NCBI GenBank assembly: GCA_016709335.1
Contig: JADJNC010000067.1
Span: 162,582-226,581 of the forward strand
Source: Candidatus Propionivibrio dominans
Lineage (GTDB): Bacteria > Pseudomonadota > Gammaproteobacteria > Burkholderiales > Rhodocyclaceae
Length of the DNA stretch: 64,000 bases
Reading direction: 5' to 3'
Made by a program: the position numbers and the translations under genes. A model generated the notes under the pieces. The model worked only from the letters and a program-made list of their open reading frames with translations. It made no database searches and was not told the DNA's origin. This document shows, in pieces, positions 59,801 to 64,000 of this stretch (position 1 is the first letter of the stretch; each line of letters begins with the position of its first letter).

Positions 59801-62800
59801 CCCCTAGGGTGCTCACGCTATCGACGTTGATGTTGGCTCCCGTTGCAGTTACCGATGCGTTGGCTATGCCGGCGGGTCCGGTGGTGGAAATGGCATTGAG
59901 ACTGACATCGCCTGCCGTCGAAAAACTGGTGCTGATCCAGCTCAGTAAATTGGTGTGCAGTTGCAGTGGATTAGGGGCCGTACCGACATTGATGCTTGTT
60001 GCGAAGGGACTATTGATCGACAGTGAAGTATTGCTGCTGATACCCACGTTGGTCAGGTTGCCAGTTACATTGATCACAGTCAGGGCGGTAGCCGGGGAAA
60101 GCTCGGTGTAGCCTATAACAATTGGTGTCGTTGGCGAATGAAAACCAGATCCGCCGTATTTCCTCCCACAGTGTGGAGCTGGAAGCTCTGACCGGTTCCG
60201 GTGATCGACGAAGCCCCGCCGAGTTGATCACCCTTGGCATGGATATCGAGATTGGTCAGGGCTGCGGTTGAAACCAAGTTGATTGCTCCACCGGCGGTCA
60301 AAGTGAGGTTGCCGGTTCCGGTGAGATTACCCTGCACACTGCCATTGGCCGAGGTCAGAGTGGCAGTCGGCGTGGTCAGGGTGGCGGCAGAGGTATTGAT
60401 CCCGTTCGGTGCGGTGATATTGATGCTGTTGGCGCCAGACAAGGCGATCGCCCCGGGCACGTAGGAATTTGTTGCGTTCACGCTCAGGGTGCCGGCTATT
60501 GCATTCAGATTGCCCGTGGCAAAACTAGTGCCACCGACCGTCAGATCACGGTCTGCCGTCAGGTTGCCGGTATTCAGAGCATTTCCGGAAACATTGACGT
60601 AGAAGCCTGAAATCGCGCCGGATGAAAGGGATCCGATCCAGCGGCAGCGGTAACCGCATCATTGTAATAACCTGTCGAGGTATGACCACCGGTGATGGTA
60701 CCGGTCCCACCTGCTACAGAAAGACCAGTACCCGCATTTACGAAAGCGGAGGTCGGGCTGCTGATGTTGCCTGTGGTGGTCAGGCTGCCACTGGCGGTGA
60801 GTCGCAGTTCTTCTGCAAGATACTGACTGGAGTTCAAACGTGGGACGTAAACATAAGATGGATAGCCTCTCCTCGACCCGTAGTGGCAACGCTGCCAAGG
60901 GACAGGTCATGCCCGGATAGCGTCAGCGCCAGGCCGGTCAGATTGCCCGTAGTGATGTCGCCACCACTGATGTCGATGCTGTTGCCTACACTGCTGGCTC
61001 CTGCAGTTGACGAAGTGACATTACCTAGGGACACGGCTCCGGTTCCGCCGCTCAGTTCGATATAACCGGCATTGATGTTGTTGGTTCCCGGCAAAGTTTG
61101 GGTCAGCCCGTTACCCGCAGACAGAATGAACTGGTTGTAGCCGGCATAGCCGGGCGTGACCTGCCTGCCCGCTCGTCGTCAGGTTAACGTCACCGAAAGT
61201 CAGCCCGCTTGTACCCGTCGCGGCGAATTTGAACAAATCCAGGGTATTGGCCGACTGGACGATATTCCCGATGGTGATGGTGCTGCCGTCGCTCGCCGCA
61301 TTGACCGAGAGATCCTGGGATGAAAATACCGAGGTGCCGCCAGCGCCCATTCCTACGGCCGAAGCCGCCAGGTCGATTGACTGGAGTGTCTTGGGGGCAT
61401 GAGTGATGGCATCCTGAACCTTTACATGGAACTGCCCGTCGGCATGTGCGACGAGTGCTCCGCTGGTATCCACGGTCACCGGCTTACCGAGGGCTCCGAT
61501 ATTGCCTAGCGAGGAGGTCAGGGAAACCGTGCTTGACAATCCGGCCAGAATGTCCAGAGGATTCGTAAAGGTGCTGTCGCCTAGGCTGCTGCTGGCAGAA
61601 AGCGTCACATTGCCAGTGGCGGAAATATCGGAAAGGGCGTTATCTATGGTGGTTTTAATTCCCCCGGCAGTCGAAGTAAGGGTCACGGAGCGGTTGGAGC
61701 CCGCTGCCGCAATCGACTGGAAGGTGATGTCACCGGTCGCCGTTCCTGAAACGCTCCCGTTTGTAGTCGAAACCGTACCCAGAGCCAGCGCGCCGTTGCC
61801 GGCATTAAAACTGGCTGTAGTCCCAGCCGTATTGGCACCCACCGCGCTGACGGCACCCATCTGGGCATTGACGTTCAGCGAGGACGATGTCGCCGTCAGG
61901 TTGCCTGTTGCCGATATATTCCCGGTACCACTATCGGTCATGGCAATACTTGTTCCCGATAGCGAGCCGACATTGATGGCGTTGGTAGTCCGGTGATAGC
62001 TGTAATCAAAATAACTGAAGTAGTAGCTGCCCGCCTGAATATTGACCGAACCACCCGCGGTCAGCGAGGTGACGCCGATATTGCCATTATCATAGTTATA
62101 CAGCGACGCACTGCCGGCTGACGACAAGGTGCCAACCGTAATCGGGCTGCTGTCTATGCATATGGTGTAGTAGAAATAACTGCATTGTTGGCAGACAAGG
62201 AAAGATTGCCGCCAGTCGTGGTAAGCGAAGCCGCATTGATCGGCCCTTTTGTCGAAACCGCAAGACTGCCCGAAGTCGAGGTGCCAAGCGTGACACCGCC
62301 ACCGGCCGTCGAGGTAAGCGCAGCGCCGGGCAGAGTCAGAGTCGGCATATTGATTCCGGCGTCGGAAACATTGATGGAGAACCCGCTGCCGAAACCGCCG
62401 GTCGACACCGCGTTGCCGTTGAGCACTCCTGCCCCCGCCGACAGGCTGAGCGTGGACAGATTGGCCGCTCCCGTCAGCGATGTTCCGGCAACCCCGGCCA
62501 GCGTTCCCTGGAGATAAAATTCGCTCAGCGTCGGGTTGCCCGACAGCGCAACATAGGCCGGGGCAGCCAGGTTCTGCAGCCGCAGAGCAGACGAGGCAAC
62601 CGCCAGCGGTGCCCCGGAAGCGCCAAGCGTCGATGCTGAATTCTGTCCATAGAGATAGACCACCGGTGCCGTGATCAATCCGACGGACAGTTGCTGCATA
62701 CCGGCGCTGGAGTGCAGATAAACTCCCGTACTGCCATTGATCGAGCCAATCTGGAGCGGCTGGCTCGCCAGGTTGTAAAGATCAACGTACGAGCCGCTGG

Positions 62801-64000
62801 AGGTGGCGTCGATTCGACCCGCATTGATATAGTTGCTGTAGATCGTACTCGGCGAATTCAGCGATGCCGCGACCGCCGTGACGTTGTTCCCATAGATGCT
62901 GCCTGCCGTGCCGGTGAGTGAAACCGTTCCGCCCGCTGCGAAGTTCCGTAAGAGACTCCCGGTCTGCCCGGTCACAGAAATATTCCCCGCCCCGGCATTG
63001 ACGTTGGCATTACTGACAGTCCCGCCGGTAGACGCCAGGGTTACCGTGCCGCCGCCCGAGTTGATGGCGCCGCCATAGGCCAGCGCGGAAGTCACATGAA
63101 TATTGACGGCTCCTCCAGCGGTCGAAAGACCCCCACTGCCGGTAACCGTGTAGCCACTTAATTCCAGCGAGCCGCCAGTGGTCGACAGGGCCTGGTTCAG
63201 TTTGACGCTACCTGTTCCGACCGCACCGTTGGCCGCCACGGTGAGGCTGTTGCCGGTGAAATTCGTCATGCTGTTGAAGATGATGTCATTCTGCGCCTGC
63301 AGAATGATATTGCCACCGACGGCGTTCATTCCGGTGTCCGAAATGGTCAGGATGTTTGTCGAAAAATCGGCAAACTCATCGGTCACGATCGGCAGGATGC
63401 CGCCGTTCGAAGAAACGATGATATCCAGCGGGTCGAGAAGCAGGAAACCCATCGCTCCGGCCGGCGCGGTCAGATCCGCCTTGCCGGCGAACTGGAGATT
63501 CTGCTTGCCGGACACCTCGGCAAATCCGCCATTGCCGCCTTGCGGGCCGCCACGTGCCGACAGGCTGCCGAAATAACGGGTATTTTCGTCCGCCCAGACG
63601 ATGATGCGTCCGCCATCGCCTTTGCCGCTGGCATCGGCCGTCAGGCTTGCGCCATCGCCAACGAATACCCGGCGGGAATTCTGGACGTCGGGGTTTTTGC
63701 CCTGGTAATCGCCGCCGACCAGTATCTGCCCGCCCCCGGTGAAACCGGATGTATCGATCCTGGCGGCAGATTCCAGCGCGACCCGCTCGCCGAGAACGCG
63801 GATGTCGCCGCCTTTGCCCTCGGCGCCACGGGCCGACAATTCTCCGGCCACCCGCGCGGTACCCGCACTGCTCTGGATAGTGATCGAACCGCCAGCCAGG
63901 CCATCGGCCCGGGTCACACTATCCGCAGTCAGCGTCACTTCGTTGCTGCCTACGGGCGGATCGATCCGTCGCCGTCCTGAACCAGCCGGTTCGCGCGAAT
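56872..64000 (-). pseudogene. TpsA filamentous-haemagglutinin-like exoprotein, partial and broken into about ten frames
   Basis: More than 7.1 kb of minus-strand coding signal with Gly/Ala/Ser/Thr/Asn-rich beta-helix sequence. The segments read, 5' to 3' on the minus strand, about 63938-62154, 62127-61111, 61094-60834, 60837-60574, 60481-60113, 60077-59607, 59758-59075, 59015-58020 and 57903-56872. The first has QDGDGSI... and VTLTADSVTRADGLAGGSIT, typical just after the TPS domain. The C-terminus is ITVDPLRRRLPKCY. The N-terminal secretion domain lies beyond the window. The composition is uniform across the breaks, so frame errors are likelier than decay. It would be a large surface adhesin exported by TpsB. 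Confidence 0.8.
57540..59060 (-). repeat. Degenerate tandem beta-helix repeats in tpsA
   Basis: Units of about 70 residues alternate two half-motifs: a GGNISVLGGSGTGAYAEV type and a QTIGN...NVIVQGGSGSGSSAKI type, repeated at least five times on the minus strand. Tyr-rich turns (STYYTPATQ, SSYNYDQTD) recur between them. Confidence 0.7.

Overview
The window is GC-rich chromosomal DNA from a betaproteobacterium, most likely of the Rhodocyclales (Accumulibacter/Dechloromonas/Azoarcus-like). This rests on gene content and order: an lpxL-type acyltransferase divergent from metK, an SAH-riboswitch-controlled ahcY followed by a small holin-like membrane protein and metF, yebC near ruvCAB, the ybgC-tolQRAB-pal-cpoB-queE run, and a liv ABC cassette. 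It is an inference from gene families, not a database match.

Layout. 1-7.1 kb: methyl-cycle genes (metK behind a structured leader ending in a terminator; ahcY behind an SAH riboswitch; metF), plus an HD-GYP protein and a TfoX-like protein. 7.3-14.9 kb: accessory block with an RHH/PIN toxin-antitoxin pair, an HTH-nucleotidyltransferase/HEPN pair and a 1736-residue exonuclease-RecQ-UvrD fusion. 15-23.7 kb: EamA transporter, chemoreceptor, two-winged-helix-like protein, second HD-GYP protein, zinc-ribbon membrane protein, HerA-like ATPase and yebC. 23.9-31 kb: FecR/DUF6600 protein, EamA transporter, then ruvC, ruvA, an AI-2E-type permease and ruvB. 31.2-37.4 kb: the Tol-Pal envelope operon, queE and a PilZ protein. 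37.8-43.3 kb: YefM/YoeB and livFGMHJ on the minus strand. 43.4-46.7 kb: queC, two tRNA-Lys genes, a DUF2934 membrane protein and a PIN/RHH pair. 46.9-53.8 kb: a divergent class A PBP-like protein, a PQQ-type sugar dehydrogenase and a CoA-transferase. 53.8-64 kb: a minus-strand two-partner secretion locus (giant TpsA running off the window, a dual-FecR protein, TpsB).

Themes. metK, ahcY and metF make and recycle SAM, and two of the three have visible RNA-level control elements. Tol-Pal, the PBP, the lipid A acyltransferase and TPS serve the envelope. HD-GYP (two), PilZ and the chemoreceptor belong to c-di-GMP and chemotaxis signalling. At least four families of dispersed palindromic repeats sit in the intergenic gaps, including inside the liv operon and between ruvC and ruvA.

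Caution. Many genes, including normally conserved ones (metF, tolA, pal, livJ), carry single-base frame changes, several next to short homopolymers. This pattern suggests sequence error in the source assembly rather than gene decay, so such loci are marked pseudogene but are probably intact in the organism. The best candidates for something undescribed are the metK leader RNA, the exonuclease-RecQ-UvrD fusion with its TA neighbours, and the DUF2934 membrane protein beside the tRNA-Lys pair.
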